From Epiperipatus broadwayi (Eukaryota; Onychophora; Udeonychophora; Euonychophora; Peripatidae), in the NCBI GenBank assembly GCA_028023455.1, contig JAQFVV010012988.1:124001-188000 (forward strand): a DNA stretch of 64,000 bases, given 5' to 3'. Each line of letters begins with the position of its first letter. The first letter of the stretch is position 1. The position numbers were made by a program, and so were the translations under genes. A model generated the notes under the pieces. It did not search any database. It was not told the origin of the DNA and saw only the letters and a list, made by a program, of their open reading frames with translations. Shown here one piece after another: positions 36,788 through 48,318 of the stretch.

Positions 36788-37930
36788 ATATCAAAATATC
36801 AACATCTAAATTTTATTAAATAAATAAAAAAAAATGTTCATCTTATCAGTTCTCCACTTTAATATACAAAGTAATTTTTCTAAGTAAATATAATTATCCA
36901 CAAAGGAAATAAAGTTTAAGGGTTATTAAAATACACAATGAAGTAATCTAAGATGAGAAAGAATAACGGTTTTATATCCCTCCTTAGATGAAATAAAATG
37001 ATGATGAATGTTGAAACATAAAGTTCATTGATCATCCTTCGAAGAGGCAATCCAGATATTCATTCTTTAAATATTTGCGTAGTAAAATATTTAACATCTT
37101 CTTCAATATAATACTCCAATATTAAGGCAGCTTTTTAAATGAGAATTACGACGATTATATTTTAGGCATTGATTAAGTAGGAATAAATTTACATGTTCAG
37201 GTTTAAAACATCAGCAGAAATCCTTGGCATAAATTATCTAGCCAAAGAACATCTTTATAAATTTTTGTCTTCTTAAATATATATTTTGAAAGCTCATTTC
37301 GAAGACGTTGATAACTTTTATAACCTTGTTAATTTCAATGATTATTTTTTTATAGTTCTTTATAATATTAAAAGGCAGTAAATTAATTACTTGAAGCAGG
37401 TTTTAAAATATTGAATCTTCTTTTTTTTTCTTAAATGTGTTCTAAATTCGAACACATTTAAATTTACAGACGTAGTTCTTGCCTTGATAACTAAATAGAA
37501 GATTATTGTTATAACAATATTAGTTCGTTTTTATACTGGATTAATTTCTGCAAGCATATCACATAATCATGCTCATGCTCTATTGTTTAAAATATACAAT
37601 TTGTAATGAACCCCAAACGTTTATTTCCTTTGTTTCAACTGATAAAAATGCAATGTTGACTTAAGGCTTTGTCAAATGTCAAGTTTTATATTAATAAAAA
37701 AAAATACTATTAGTTAGAAACATTTATTTATGTGTGTGTATAAATAAACTAGAATTATTCATTTTTAGAATTATTCTTTTAATACTAACTAGTTTATATA
37801 TATATATGCTGATATATGAAAAGCTTAAGATAGGTGTAAGTTATTTATATCTGTTGATTCGATATAGGCACAGTTAAATTCACAAAGAAACACAAATTGT
37901 TTTAGGTGAGGCTCATATGGTACTCTCACA
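36788..37930 (-). repeat. Gypsy 3' LTR, inner segment
   Basis: Resumes the LTR at TATATCAAAATATCAAC and matches 45304-46451 up to TACTCTCACA. Together with 32700-33501 it equals one 1.95-kb LTR. Confidence 0.9.
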
Positions 37931-37942
37931 TTACCTCCTTCC
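37931..37942 (-). other. Polypurine tract of the Gypsy element
   Basis: On the minus strand GGAAGGAGGTAA lies directly before the TGTGAGAG start of the 3' LTR, the expected plus-strand primer position. Confidence 0.75.
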
Positions 37943-38557
37943 TTAAAAGAGTTCAAATTTTATATTTACCATTAAAATTTGGACACTTAATGTGTGTCAA
38001 TGTTTGCATTAAATATAAAGTTGTGGAGCTTGTTTTTCTTTCCTGCTTTTATCAACCCTTATTATTTGCTCTATTTTTTTAAACCCTTTCTCTTTCTCTA
38101 TATTAAACATCATTCAATTTAAACAGAAGGACAAGGAGGTTTATATATATAGGGTTCTTTCTTTTTCTCCCCTTTTTTATTTATTTTCCTTTGATGGATT
38201 TATTGTCATGTGCCTCTTTTATAGATGACACATATATTTGTTTGGTAGTCTCCATCCTGCTTTTCTTTAAGACTTATGGACTCTTTTGAGAACTATCCAA
38301 AACATAAGAACATCCATCATTCAGCATGGATTAACTCTTAAAACAGTTTTAGTTTTCAGGTATCCTAAGAATTAATTTTAATTGCTTAACATACCCTCAT
38401 CAAAGAAAATTAATGTCTCTTTTGACTTATATACATCCTTATACATATATATACCTATATACTTTTAAATGAAAACTTTTTCTCTCCTTACCTATTCCAA
38501 GTGATCTTTTCTTTCAACATTTTACTCTATACATAAGTAGAATGTGGTAAAACATTA
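37943..38557 (-). other. Untranslated region between integrase and polypurine tract
   Basis: About 615 bases without an ORF. The plus strand is pyrimidine-rich at 38030-38190, so the RNA strand is purine-rich. There is no envelope-like reading frame. Confidence 0.6.
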
Positions 38558-41177
38558 TTAATTCGTTTGACCAAAATAGGGTTTTAAAGCTCTAGCATTG
38601 TAAGTGCCTTTAATGTCTCCCTTTATATTTATCCAGAATGCATTGGGACCTGTTTGCTTTATGATAGTATAAGGTCCTTCATATTGATGGTAAAACTTTT
38701 GATATTTGCTCTCTTGGGGTTTACTCATATGAGGTGTTTTTATAAAAACTTGATCCCCAATTTTGAACTTGTGTGAAATTGTCTTCACATTTTTATTTCT
38801 TTGATTGGCCTTTTTTACAAGTTGTTCATAAGCTTTTACTCTATCTTCTTCTGTATCTATTTCAGCATATGTAGCCATAGGTTTATACCTTGCAAATAAT
38901 GTTGGTACGGTTTTTGTAAAGTGTAATCTAATTGGTGTGAATCCAGTTGATTCATTCACATTCCAATTGATGAAATCGATTACACGCTTGGTTAGCTTAA
39001 CCCACCCCTTATGCTCATCTCCTAAATAAGTCCTAAACAACCTACCAAGCTCCTGCATTACACATTCACAAGGGTTGGACTGAGGATTTCTAATGGAGGT
39101 AAGCACATGTTTAATTTGAGATCTTTCTACCCATGTTTTCCATTCTTTGGATAGGAAAGGAGTACCATGATCTGTTAATATGGTTCTAGGCTTTCCTATC
39201 CCAATGAATTGGAGGGTATCTAATACTTTGATGGTATGTCTAGTATTAGCTTGGGGTATTGGGTAAGCTGACACATATTTTGAAAAGAGATCATAAGCAA
39301 CTAATAAATATTTCTTCTTATTGAATGGAGGCAGAGGTCCATAATAATCAATTGCTAAGATCTCATTTGGTCTTACTGGAATAATAGATTTCATTGAATT
39401 AACATAACTTTGGTTTGCTGGCTTTGCTCGCAGGCACACTAAACAATCATGCAGTGATTTCAAGATGTCTTGATACATCTTTGGCCAGTAAAACCAATTT
39501 TTAATCATATGTTCTGTCTTATGAGCACTGTAGTGTCCATACAGACAGTGTATATATTTTACAAGTGGCATTCTTATTGATTTGGGTATAACTACCCTCC
39601 ACTCTTCAATATCCAAATTTGGTTTATAAAGTAAGACATTTTTCTCTAACTTATATCGGATAAGATCTTTTGGCACATGCAGAACTTTCTCCCCCTTTAA
39701 TGCATTAATTATGGGATTTAAGTCAGGATCATTAGACTGTGGGTCTTGTAAGTTTTCTAAATCATTCTCTACATTTTTATCAATAATTAGATCGATGTTA
39801 GTAATGTAGGCATTATCTACTGACAGGTTACATTGTTCTGACCTACATGGGTTTCGACTGAGCACATCTGCTACAACATTCTTGGATCCTTTGCAATATT
39901 GGATAGTGTAATTGAATTCCTGCAATAACAAGCTCCACCAGATTAAACGACTGTTAGTCAAGTAGCTGTGATTCAGGAATTCGAGGTTTTTGTGATCCAT
40001 GACCACTATCACCTCTGATCCAAGAAGCATCTGTCGAAACTTTTGGAAGGCCCACACTATGGCTAGTGCCTCCTTCTCAGTGACAGTATAGTTTAATTCT
40101 GGACCTTTCAAGAGGCAGCTGATGAAATAGAGGACACCAGGTTGACCATCCTCCTGGATCTGGGATAATGTTACCCCTAATCCAAAACCACTGCTGTCCG
40201 TTTGAACAATAAATGGTTTGTTAAAATCAGGGAAGGCTAAGATGGTTTGCTCTAAGAACCCTGTTTTAATCTTTGCAAATGCCTCATCTTGTTCACTAGT
40301 CCAGTTCCACCTTTCATTCTTTCTAATAAGTTTTAGTAATGGTTCCATGTGGTCAGAGAACTTTCGATAAAAACGATTGTAGAAATTGCACAGTCCCAAG
40401 AATGATCTAATTTGTTTTCTACTCATGGGTTTTGGGAAGTTCTGTATGGCACTGATCTTATCAGGATGAGGTCTTATCCCATTGCATCCAATGATATGTC
40501 CTAAGAAAACCACTTCGTTACATACCAACGTGCTTTTCTTGAAATTGATTTTAATTCCCTTCACACAGCACTCTTTAAAAAATAATCTTAGATGTTGAAG
40601 GTGTTCTTCAATAGTGGTAGATGCAATAATTACATCATCCACATAAATTGTAATGATCTGTTTGACCTCAGGGGATAAGGTTTTATCCAAGCATCGTATA
40701 AGGCCAGCACCACTATTGATCAATCCAAAGGGCATCCTATTAAACTGATAGGTGAAACCCTCATATCGGAAGGCAGTATATTGGCGATCATCAGGATAGA
40801 GTTCGATTTGCCAATAACTGGAGGTTAAGTCAAAGGTAGAGAATACCTTCTTATTTCCAAACTTCACGAACAATTCATGGATGGGTGGTGGGATGTTCCT
40901 ATCAGGAACCGTAATTCTGTTCAGTTGATGAGCATCCAAACAAAATCTCATTGACCCATCTTTCTTCTTCACAGTAACAATTGGATTACAATAAGGTGAA
41001 GAACATTTGGAAATAATTCCCCAATCTAGCATCTTATTGATTTGTTTTGTTATCTCTTCACGATATTGGTATGGTATAGGATACGATTTGGATTGAAAGG
41101 GTTGGTCATGTATAAGATTTATTCTCTGCTGGAAACCCTTTATTATCCCTGGTATTTCTGAAAAATAGGGCCAGATT
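38558..41177 (-). CDS. pol: Gypsy pol: reverse transcriptase, RNase H, integrase
   Basis: The ORF with a Met start covers 38558-41032 (824 residues). The same frame is open up to about 41177 and encodes the RT N-terminus (IIKGFQQRINL...SYPIPYQYRE), so the true coding part is longer. Numbering from the Met: RT with D68 (FSTFDLTSSYWQ), MPFGL at 100-104 and YVDD at 130-133; RNase H with D279 (QTDSSGFGLG), the EKEALA block near 319-324 and D389 (VADVLSR); integrase zinc finger H500, H504, C530, C533; and the catalytic triad D562 (AIDYYGP), D621 (LTDHGTPF), E656, with exactly 35 residues between the last two. A GPY block (EGPYTII) near 785-791 follows. No chromodomain is seen. This part has no internal stop, unlike gag and protease upstream, which sit in another frame. 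Confidence 0.93.
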
Positions 41178-41190
41178 CATTAATAACAGA

Positions 41191-41808
41191 TCATAATTTA
41201 ATTTTGTCATCGCTTCCAAGTAAATTAGATTCTGCGATTTTACTTTCAATTAGTGCTTGTGGGATTACAGATATCATACAATCAACCTCAAAAAGACCAT
41301 ATCTTGGATGCAATGTCATTTCCAAAACCTCATCATTAATCCTAACTATCTTATTTGAGAAATCAAGGATAGAATGGTTCATGTGGAGGAAATCTGCCCC
41401 TAAGATAGCCTCATGTATTAAGCCATCTAATATAAGAAAGACATGATAGAGGGTTGTTGGTCCATTTTTAATTTGTATCTAAATTTGTTTTTGTAATAAT
41501 TTGGCTTTTCTATTATTCGCCATGGTGACTTGTGTGGATTTTAGTGGTAAAATTTTGATGTTAGGGTTATTTGTCAGAACTTTATGATAGAATGCATCTG
41601 ACACCACTGATATTTGTCTACCAGAATCTAATAATGCTTTAATGGGTATGTCCTCAAATAACACCTCTATCATGGGGCAACTTTGCAAAGCAAAATCAGG
41701 TGCTCTGTCCTCCCATGAATGCATCAAATTAGTGATTTCCCAGTTTTCTATTTTATTTATGTCCCTCATTGTTTTTTCGGTTTCTTGAGGTGAGGAACAT
41801 GACCCCAA
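41191..41808 (-). pseudogene. Gypsy aspartic protease, one in-frame stop
   Basis: Two open pieces in the same frame (41479-41808 and 41191-41478) are separated by a single TAG at about 41479-41481. The first holds the retropepsin active site as ALLDSGRQISVVS (D-S-G), the second ILGADFLHMNHSILDF, the usual ILGxDFL block near the protease end. The frame ends at 41191 and differs from that of RT, so a frameshift, programmed or mutational, would be needed to reach pol. It acts, where functional, in cutting the Gag-Pol chain. Confidence 0.8.
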
Positions 41809-41816
41809 GTACCTTT

Positions 41817-42446
41817 TCAGTTTGGTTTTTGTTGTATTTTCAGTGCATGATTACTGGTTGTAGGTTGAGATTTTTCTGGGCTATTGAGAGGATTCATCTT
41901 GTTTTTATTATTTGATGTTTGATTACTCTTATTTGAGTACGTATGAGAAGGGATTAGCTGTAATGACTTCCCTTTCCAATGATTTATGTCATTATTATTC
42001 TTTCTTTTTTTATAGTAAATAGTATTTACTGTGAGTTCTTCTTTTCTCTTTTCTGTAGTTCTTGATGATATGTTAGTATTATTTAAATCAATACTGTTAA
42101 GTAATTCTGTTACTTTTTCTATACTATTGGTATTTGTGCATAACAATGTTTGCTCAATTTTCCATGGTAAGTTTCTTTTGACAATACGAACAATATCACC
42201 TTCTGTTAAATGATAAGTACTTAATGTTCTAAGTTTGGTAACTTGACGTCGGAAGAATTTAGTTAATGTTTCCCCTGGAGAAGGCCTATATTTCTCTTGA
42301 AATAGTCGATAAAGTAATGTTTCTTGTTTATCCCTACTCCAAAAATTTTTAATCAACATAATTTGGTAATCATTAAATGTGGATGGGGGTTTTGAATAAT
42401 GACTCCTACCATAGGAGTGCATCCCCCTGTAAATGACTATAAGCAA
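41817..42446 (-). pseudogene. gag: Gypsy gag, capsid C-terminal part
   Basis: 209 codons open. It contains FNDYQIMLIKNFWSRDKQ, LYRLFQEKYRPSPGETLTKF and a basic, Asn/Lys/Ser-rich tail. Phrases of the type FxxKYRPxxGExLxxFxRR are common in Gypsy capsid domains. No CCHC zinc knuckle is visible; the basic tail may bind RNA instead. It overlaps the preceding gag piece (42406-43029) in another frame, so one frameshift near 42410-42440 splits the capsid. Confidence 0.75.
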
Positions 42447-43029
42447 TAATCAGTTTTTCTCCCTCAGTCAAATTCTTATTTACTGAAAAATATAAATTGA
42501 GACTCTTAAGGTGTTCTATGGGTGCTTCACTTGGTAATCCCTTAAAAACCTTGAGTCGCACAAATTGATTAATGGTATTCATTTGTGTTGTATGATTATA
42601 TGGTTTATTTAGCACTGTAGAATCTATATGTGGTGTTAGCATAGGTAAATCTGAATTACTTTGATTTATGTTAGGATTAACTTCATCAAAATTATCATGA
42701 ATAAAATATTCTTCATTTTCTTGCATCATTTGATGTGGAAAGATAGATTCCAATAGGGATTTTCTTGCATCATTAAGATCTCGGGTAAATGTATCTGAAT
42801 TATTTTCTACATTTCTCTTATCTTTATCATCTTGTATATTTGGGCTATGTTCACTTAATTGCCTTTCTATATTTTGTGAATTTTTATCTAATTGAGATTC
42901 AACATGGATAAAATTTTGGGTAGTGGTTTTATTCATGTGATGTGTTTGATTCTGTGTTCCACTTGTGTCCTTTATAATTATTTCTAATGCTTTTTTAGTT
43001 ATAATTATATCTGCTTCATTTAAAGCCAC
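42406..43029 (-). pseudogene. gag: Gypsy gag, matrix-capsid junction
   Basis: 207 codons open, ending in FKGLPSEAPIEHLKSLNLYF and LIIAYSHLQGDALLW, the N-terminal capsid block of Gypsy Gag (Q-GxAxxW). The upstream half is polar and looks disordered. It must have been continuous with the 41817-42446 frame before a frameshift. Confidence 0.75.
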
Positions 43030-43074
43030 TTTATCTCTAAGCTGCCTTAAATCTTGTTTTATGGTTTCACTAAA

Positions 43075-43620
43075 TTACATCCTCGTTTCTATTTCACCAC
43101 TCTGTATTGTATTAAACTGATTTACTTTCACATAAATATCTTGAAATTTTTCTTGAATCTTTTCATGGTACTTTTCTTGGTTTGTTTGGATTTCATTTTT
43201 AAATGTTTCCTGGCTTTGGTGTACCTCTTGATATTTGATTTCTAATTGACTAGTTACACTACAACTAAATTCTTTAAAACGTTGTTGACATTGTAAGTTT
43301 CCTTCATTCATCTCTTTTCTCACTTCATTTACTGTTTGTTTCATTTCAACATTATCTTTTTGAACATTATTTAAATCTAATGATAATTGTTTCATTTCTT
43401 CACCCAATTTATTTTCAACACCTTTGATTTCTATTTGCATTTTTTCCTTAACATTATTAATATCTTTCTTTAACTCTTCTTTTATAGAAATTATGTCTTC
43501 TTTTAATTTCCCTTCCATATTGTCCATATCAACTTTGGTTACCATATTATCACTCATTCTAGCCATTTCTCCCTTCATATCAGCATTCATTTTATTTGTA
43601 GCAGCATTTATATTATTCAT
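43075..43620 (-). pseudogene. gag: Gypsy gag, predicted coiled-coil segment
   Basis: 181 codons rich in Lys, Glu, Met, Val and Asn with heptad-like spacing (MSDNMVTKVDMDNMEGKL, INNVKEKM and similar). It is probably a long coiled coil that could drive Gag assembly. It is separated from its neighbours by stop or frame changes near 43621-43650 and 43030-43075. Confidence 0.65.
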
Positions 43621-43650
43621 ATCAGCTTTTTTATTTTCTTTTAAAATTTA

Positions 43651-44151
43651 TCACTTGCTTTTCACGCTTGTTGATGATTCCTCTGATATGGTCAGCAAAT
43701 CAGCTTTTATATTATTCATATCAGCTTTGGTTACCAAATCAACTTTTATATTATTCATATCAGCTTTGGTTACCAAATCAGCTTTTATATTATTCATATC
43801 AGCTTTGGTTACCAAATCAGCTTTTATATTATTCAAATCAGCTTTGGTCACCAAATCAGCTTTCATTTCCATCATCATTCGGACCAATTGAGCCATATAA
43901 TTATCACTTCCTTGAGGTTGTACTATTATAGCTTCAGTTACCTTTTGTGTTTGGGGTAATATTTGATCTGTCATGTGAACTTGTGAAGGATGTTCAACTT
44001 CTTCTACAGACCCCTCAGACATTAGGACTTGTAAAGACCCTTGTTCATCACTAATTGAAGTAATTTCTATTTCACTATCTTTATTACTTAAAGATTCTTC
44101 GAAACTTTTTACTTCCATTATTATTAGCTTTTTCCCACTTCTAGTTATCAT
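43651..44151 (-). pseudogene. gag: Gypsy gag N-terminus with 13-residue repeats
   Basis: 166 codons from the first Met of the frame, which lies 354 bases after the primer-binding site. Residues about 95-155 consist of roughly five near-identical 13-residue repeats of the type MNNIKADLVTKAD, encoded by a 39-bp tandem unit (43690-43880). The repeat continues the coiled-coil character of the next segment. Confidence 0.7.
43690..43880 (-). repeat. 39-bp coding minisatellite in gag
   Basis: About five copies of a 39-base unit (on the plus strand CAGCTTTGGTTACCAAATCA and the rest). The unit is a multiple of three, so copy number can change without breaking the frame. Confidence 0.9.
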
Positions 44152-44486
44152 TAACGAAAAAAAAATTTAAAGTTATATATAAATATAAGTTACTTTCTTT
44201 TCAAAGTAATAATTTAATATATGCCATAAGATTTCAGGCTGTGCTTATGACCCTAAATGTAATACTATTTTTCCTACTTTTATAAGATGTTATTATAATA
44301 TATATTTTAATGCCCAAATTATAATTGTATTTATTTATTTATTTTAAAGCGACTGATTTATCTGTTTATTTTATTTCAAGGTCTCTATTATTCATTATTC
44401 AGTGTTTTTACCAATTCACAACATACTCATATATTTATTTATTTTTTTAAACTATGGATTTAACTAATGGAAAACTACTGTTTCAT

Positions 44487-44505
44487 GCCTTAAGTATGGA
44501 CGCCA
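44487..44505 (-). other. Primer-binding site of the Gypsy element
   Basis: On the minus strand TGGCGTCCATACTTAAGGC starts directly after the LTR end TTATACA. TGG pairs with a tRNA CCA end. The first eight bases would suit an animal tRNA-Asn 3' end (GGACGCCA), but I cannot confirm the tRNA. Confidence 0.7.
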
Positions 44506-46451
44506 TGTATAACAGGACGATCCTTTTCAGGACTCGAGGAAGTCACATCTAATTATAGTCGGACTTTGAGTCTTCTTATAGAATGCCATGGATGATGTGA
44601 TTTAAAATATAATCCAATTCACTCCTCTATTAATAACCTCGTTACTCTCGGAATTCGAGCTCAGAGTAGAAATTTGCAATCGACTCTCTTCAGGCATTTC
44701 GACAAATATCCCATAGTAATAATAAATTTAATATAAGCTATATATAACTTTTTTATAAGTATTAAATCACTAATTTGATTTAACATATATATGCATGAGT
44801 ATGTATATTTATAAATATTGGTTTTATAAAACAACTAAATAAAATAAACAAACGAGACCTGTTTAATTTTAAAATCAAGTTTAACACATTTTAATCCGTA
44901 ATAAAAAACAAAAATATTATCACATAAAAACATTAAAATTTAGAATTATAATCTGTGCTTATATATATACATAATAAATTATTTAATATTCAAAAAAAAT
45001 AATGTAATCATTTACATATATATATAATTTAAAATCATGTGTGTAATAAATAATACACATGATACATTATAAATCTACCCATTAAGTCATTAAAATGATT
45101 CAGTGTGTGTTATATGCCTATATAAGATAACATCCATTCACACTAGATTATTAATAGAATGTATTCTGACATTAGTTATGTATGTTTAAAAATATATTAT
45201 GTTAATTGTCACGTAAGATTCAATTTGGAATATAATAAAACTTACTTCCAAATTGAAATAATTTAAAAACGTTTACCTTAGTCAGCTGTCATTTCCATCA
45301 AAGTATATATCAAAATATCAACATCTAAATTTTATTAAATAAATAAAAAAAGTAAAGTGTTCATCTTATCAGTTCTCCACTTTAATATAGAAGTAATTTT
45401 TCTAAATAAATATAATTATCCACAAAGGAAATAAAGTTTAAGGGTTATTAAAATACACAATGAAGTAATCCAAGACGAGAAAGAATAACGGCTTTATATC
45501 CCTCCTTAGACAAAATAAAATGACGATGAATGTTGAAACATAAAGTTCATTGATCATCCTTCGAAGAGGCAATCCAGATATTCATTCTTTAAATATTTGC
45601 GTAGTAAAATATTTAACATCTTCTTCAATATAATACTCCAATATTAAGGCAGCTTTTTAAATGAGAATTATGACGATTATATTTTAGGCATTAATTAAGT
45701 AGGAATAAATTTACATGTTTGGGTTTAAAACATCAGCAGAAATCCTTGGCATAAATTATCTAGCCAAAGAACATCTTTATAAATTTTTGTCTTCTTAAAT
45801 ATATATTTTGAAAGCTCATTTCGAAGACGTTGATAACTTTTATAACCTTGTTAATTTCACTGATTATTTTTCTATAGTTCTTTATAATATTAAAAGGCAG
45901 TAAATTAATTACTTGAAGCAGGTTTTAAAATATTGAATCTTCTTTTTTTTTTCTTAAATGTGTTCTAAATTCGAACACATTTAAATTTACAGATGTAGTT
46001 ATTGCCTTGATAACTAAATAGAAGATTATTGTTATAACAATATTAGTTCATTTTTATACTGGATTAATTTCTGCAAGCATATCACATAATCACATTCATG
46101 CTCTCTATTGTTTTAAAATATACAATTTGTAATGAACCCTAAATGTTTATTTTCTTTGTTTCAAATGATAAAATGCAATGTTGACTTAAGGCTTTGTCAA
46201 ATATCAAGTTTTAGTTAATAAAAAAAAATACTATTAATTGGAAACATTTATTTATGTGTGTGAATAAACAAATTAGAATTATTCATTTTTAGAATTATTT
46301 TTTTAATACTAACTAGTTTATGTATATAGCTGATAAATGAAAAGCTTAAGATAGGTGTATGTTATTTATATCTGTTGATTCGATATAGGCACAGTTAAAT
46401 TCACAAAGAAACACAAATTGGTTTAGGTGAGGCTCATATGGTATTCTCACA
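44506..46451 (-). repeat. Gypsy 5' LTR, intact
   Basis: 1946 bp, TG at 44506 and CA at 46450-46451 on the plus strand. It is the uninterrupted partner of the split LTR at 32700-37930. In the first about 195 bases I count roughly ten differences between the two LTRs. Confidence 0.92.
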
Positions 46452-47738
46452 CTGGAGTAGGTATTTTTAATTAAAGTTTTACTTAAAAGGGGATTAAGAT
46501 TAGAGATACTTTTGTTAAAAAACATGTTGTCAAATCTATTTCTAATCTCGAATTAGATTTGAATTTATTTTTGGACGTTATCTTACAATTGCATCTTCAA
46601 AAACAACTGATAAAAGAAAAAGTATAAAATGACTGAATTTTGAATCACAGATTAGATTAGTTACTATCGGGAGATTAGCTACTATTGAAAGATCAGATTG
46701 TAAACATACTACACGTCGCTTGAAATCTAAAATGATGTAGTTGTAAATCCACCTTCTTGCTGACCCTGGTGGGTCATTCTTCTCGCTAATGTACCATGTA
46801 ACTGCTGCCCTGAAAGAAAGTAAAGATCCGATGGAGAACTTTTAAAAATGCTAATAGAGAAGCTTGCTGTCACCAAGAAGAATTCATTTTGGATCCTCAA
46901 TTTGCCATGCAAGTACTTTGAAAATAGACTTATTAAATTTGGGCAAGGTAAACTTTTATGCTACTGTTTGAAAATGAATCTAGCCTCACTAATCTCAAAT
47001 TCTACTAATCAAGATTTCTCATATATTATTTAACTTTGCTTTTTTATATAAATCTGTGAATGTAAATTTGGTCTCAAATGATTTCGTTATATCTAATCTA
47101 TTTCATATGCTCTAACTTTCTTTAATTTTGGTGTGGTTAGTTATTTATTACTTGATTTTATATATATATATATATATATGCTTTTATTATTATTATTATT
47201 ATTATTATTTTGCCAATCTCAAACAAACTGGTGAGCTTAATTTATAAAAATCTTTTCTGTCTTTTAAGTAAACTTTCATGAATCAAGTTTATTAATGTCC
47301 CCTTAAAATATAACGTATTGTTAATTAATATACTTGCCAGATTGTTTTACGAGCCAACATTTTATTTATGTTTTAGTATATATGTATGTTTAACTCTGGA
47401 TTTTCTACCCAGTGTCAGTCCAGAACTTAAGCTAATTAATGCTTTGAAATCTTATAAAATATTATTTATTTAATTCTAAAAAAAAGGTGACTTAATTGTT
47501 TTATATATATATAACTGCTAGTTATTTTTTTATACTCTTAAAATATATGCTATGTATTCCAGTTATAAGGTGGAATTGAATTGTTTGAAATAGTGGGAAA
47601 GGGAAGGGGGTGAATCTTAATGTTTCTTTTACTTAATCAAATCTTAATGTATATTTTATTAATTTGAAATCTAAATCTTAATGTTTCTTTTGCTATATAA
47701 AATCTTCAAGTATATTTTAAGTAAATGAAATCTAAATA
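46452..47738. other. AT-rich DNA beside the Gypsy element
   Basis: AT and ATT microsatellites occur at 47161-47210. Small ORFs on both strands near 46727-47033 show no recognisable domain. Confidence 0.45.
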
Positions 47739-47739
47739 T

Positions 47740-47787
<48 letters not shown>

Positions 47788-47788
47788 A
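47739..47788. repeat. CT/AT dinucleotide microsatellite
   Basis: A CT run passes directly into an AT run. Further AT runs lie at 48285-48315 and 50321-50352. Confidence 0.95.
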
Positions 47789-47952
47789 TAATTGCCTGGC
47801 ATATTATAGTATTCAAACAAGGATCATTTATTTTAAAGCAGTAAAATTTATTCAATGTTGTTAGAGACATGTATAATTACTGCGTTTCTGACATTTGGCT
47901 GATCTTTGTGTTTTATATATATATATGTGTTTCTTAATCTGGGGGTTATGAC

Positions 47953-48016
47953 AAGTTCGAACCCATAGATTTCTTTTCATATCTCATTCCATAGATAGTT
48001 GAGCTATCTGGAACCA
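47953..48016 (-). repeat. tRNA-like SINE head, antisense
   Basis: On the minus strand GATAGCTCAACTATC (box A-like, near 48000-48014) is followed about 35 bases later by GGGTTCGAACTTG (box B, about 47954-47966). The spacing and boxes fit a tRNA-derived Pol III promoter. A complete acceptor stem is not evident, so a SINE or tRNA pseudogene is more likely than a tRNA gene. Confidence 0.5.
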
Positions 48017-48038
48017 CATTTATTCCGTATAACATGCC

Positions 48039-48152
48039 TTTGGCGGTGACCCGCAAGTTTGGCACATGCTATGCATATTCTTTCTTCGTATAAAAAGGCT
48101 ACTGGCGGTGACCGCTAAGTCTGGCACATGCTATGCCCATCCATTTCGTTTT
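48039..48152 (+). repeat. Imperfect 55-65-bp tandem duplication
   Basis: TGGCGGTGACCCGCAAGTTTGGCACATGCTATGC and TGGCGGTGACCGCTAAGTCTGGCACATGCTATGC-like blocks recur at about 48042 and 48103. They may be part of the SINE body next to the tRNA-like head. Confidence 0.7.
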
Positions 48153-48260
48153 TTATCCAGAAGCATGACTTTTTCTGTTATTTTAGGCTATTATGTCAGC
48201 ACCGCAAACTTATTTGTATTAGTATTTCTTTTGCTTCATGACCCAGTTTTAATACTCTAA

Positions 48261-48281
48261 TATTAAAATTAAGCTTTGCTT

Positions 48282-48318
<37 letters not shown>

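Larger units (their letters stand above)
32700..46451 (-). mobile_element. Gypsy LTR retrotransposon with nested LINE
   Basis: A complete-length Ty3/Gypsy-type element read right to left: 5' LTR 44506-46451, primer-binding site, gag (44151-41817), protease, RT-RNase H-integrase (ORF to 38558), polypurine tract and 3' LTR 32700-37930. The 3' LTR is interrupted by an RTE LINE at 33502-36787. Without that LINE the element is about 10.5 kb with 1.95-kb LTRs. The LTRs begin TGTGAGAG and end TTATACA on the minus strand; in the outer end of the 3' LTR the last two bases have changed (32700-32701 read AC, not TG). The LTRs differ by a few percent by eye, so insertion is not recent. Gag and protease contain stops or frameshifts, so the copy is not autonomous. 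I see no clear target duplication and no envelope gene. Confidence 0.93.

Noticed and set aside
34228-36794. Several minus-strand ORFs of 67-133 codons inside the RTE element
   Set aside because: They are shadows of the intact plus-strand ORF and have no domain content.
47953-48016. Functional tRNA gene
   Set aside because: Pol III boxes are present but acceptor and anticodon stems do not close convincingly.
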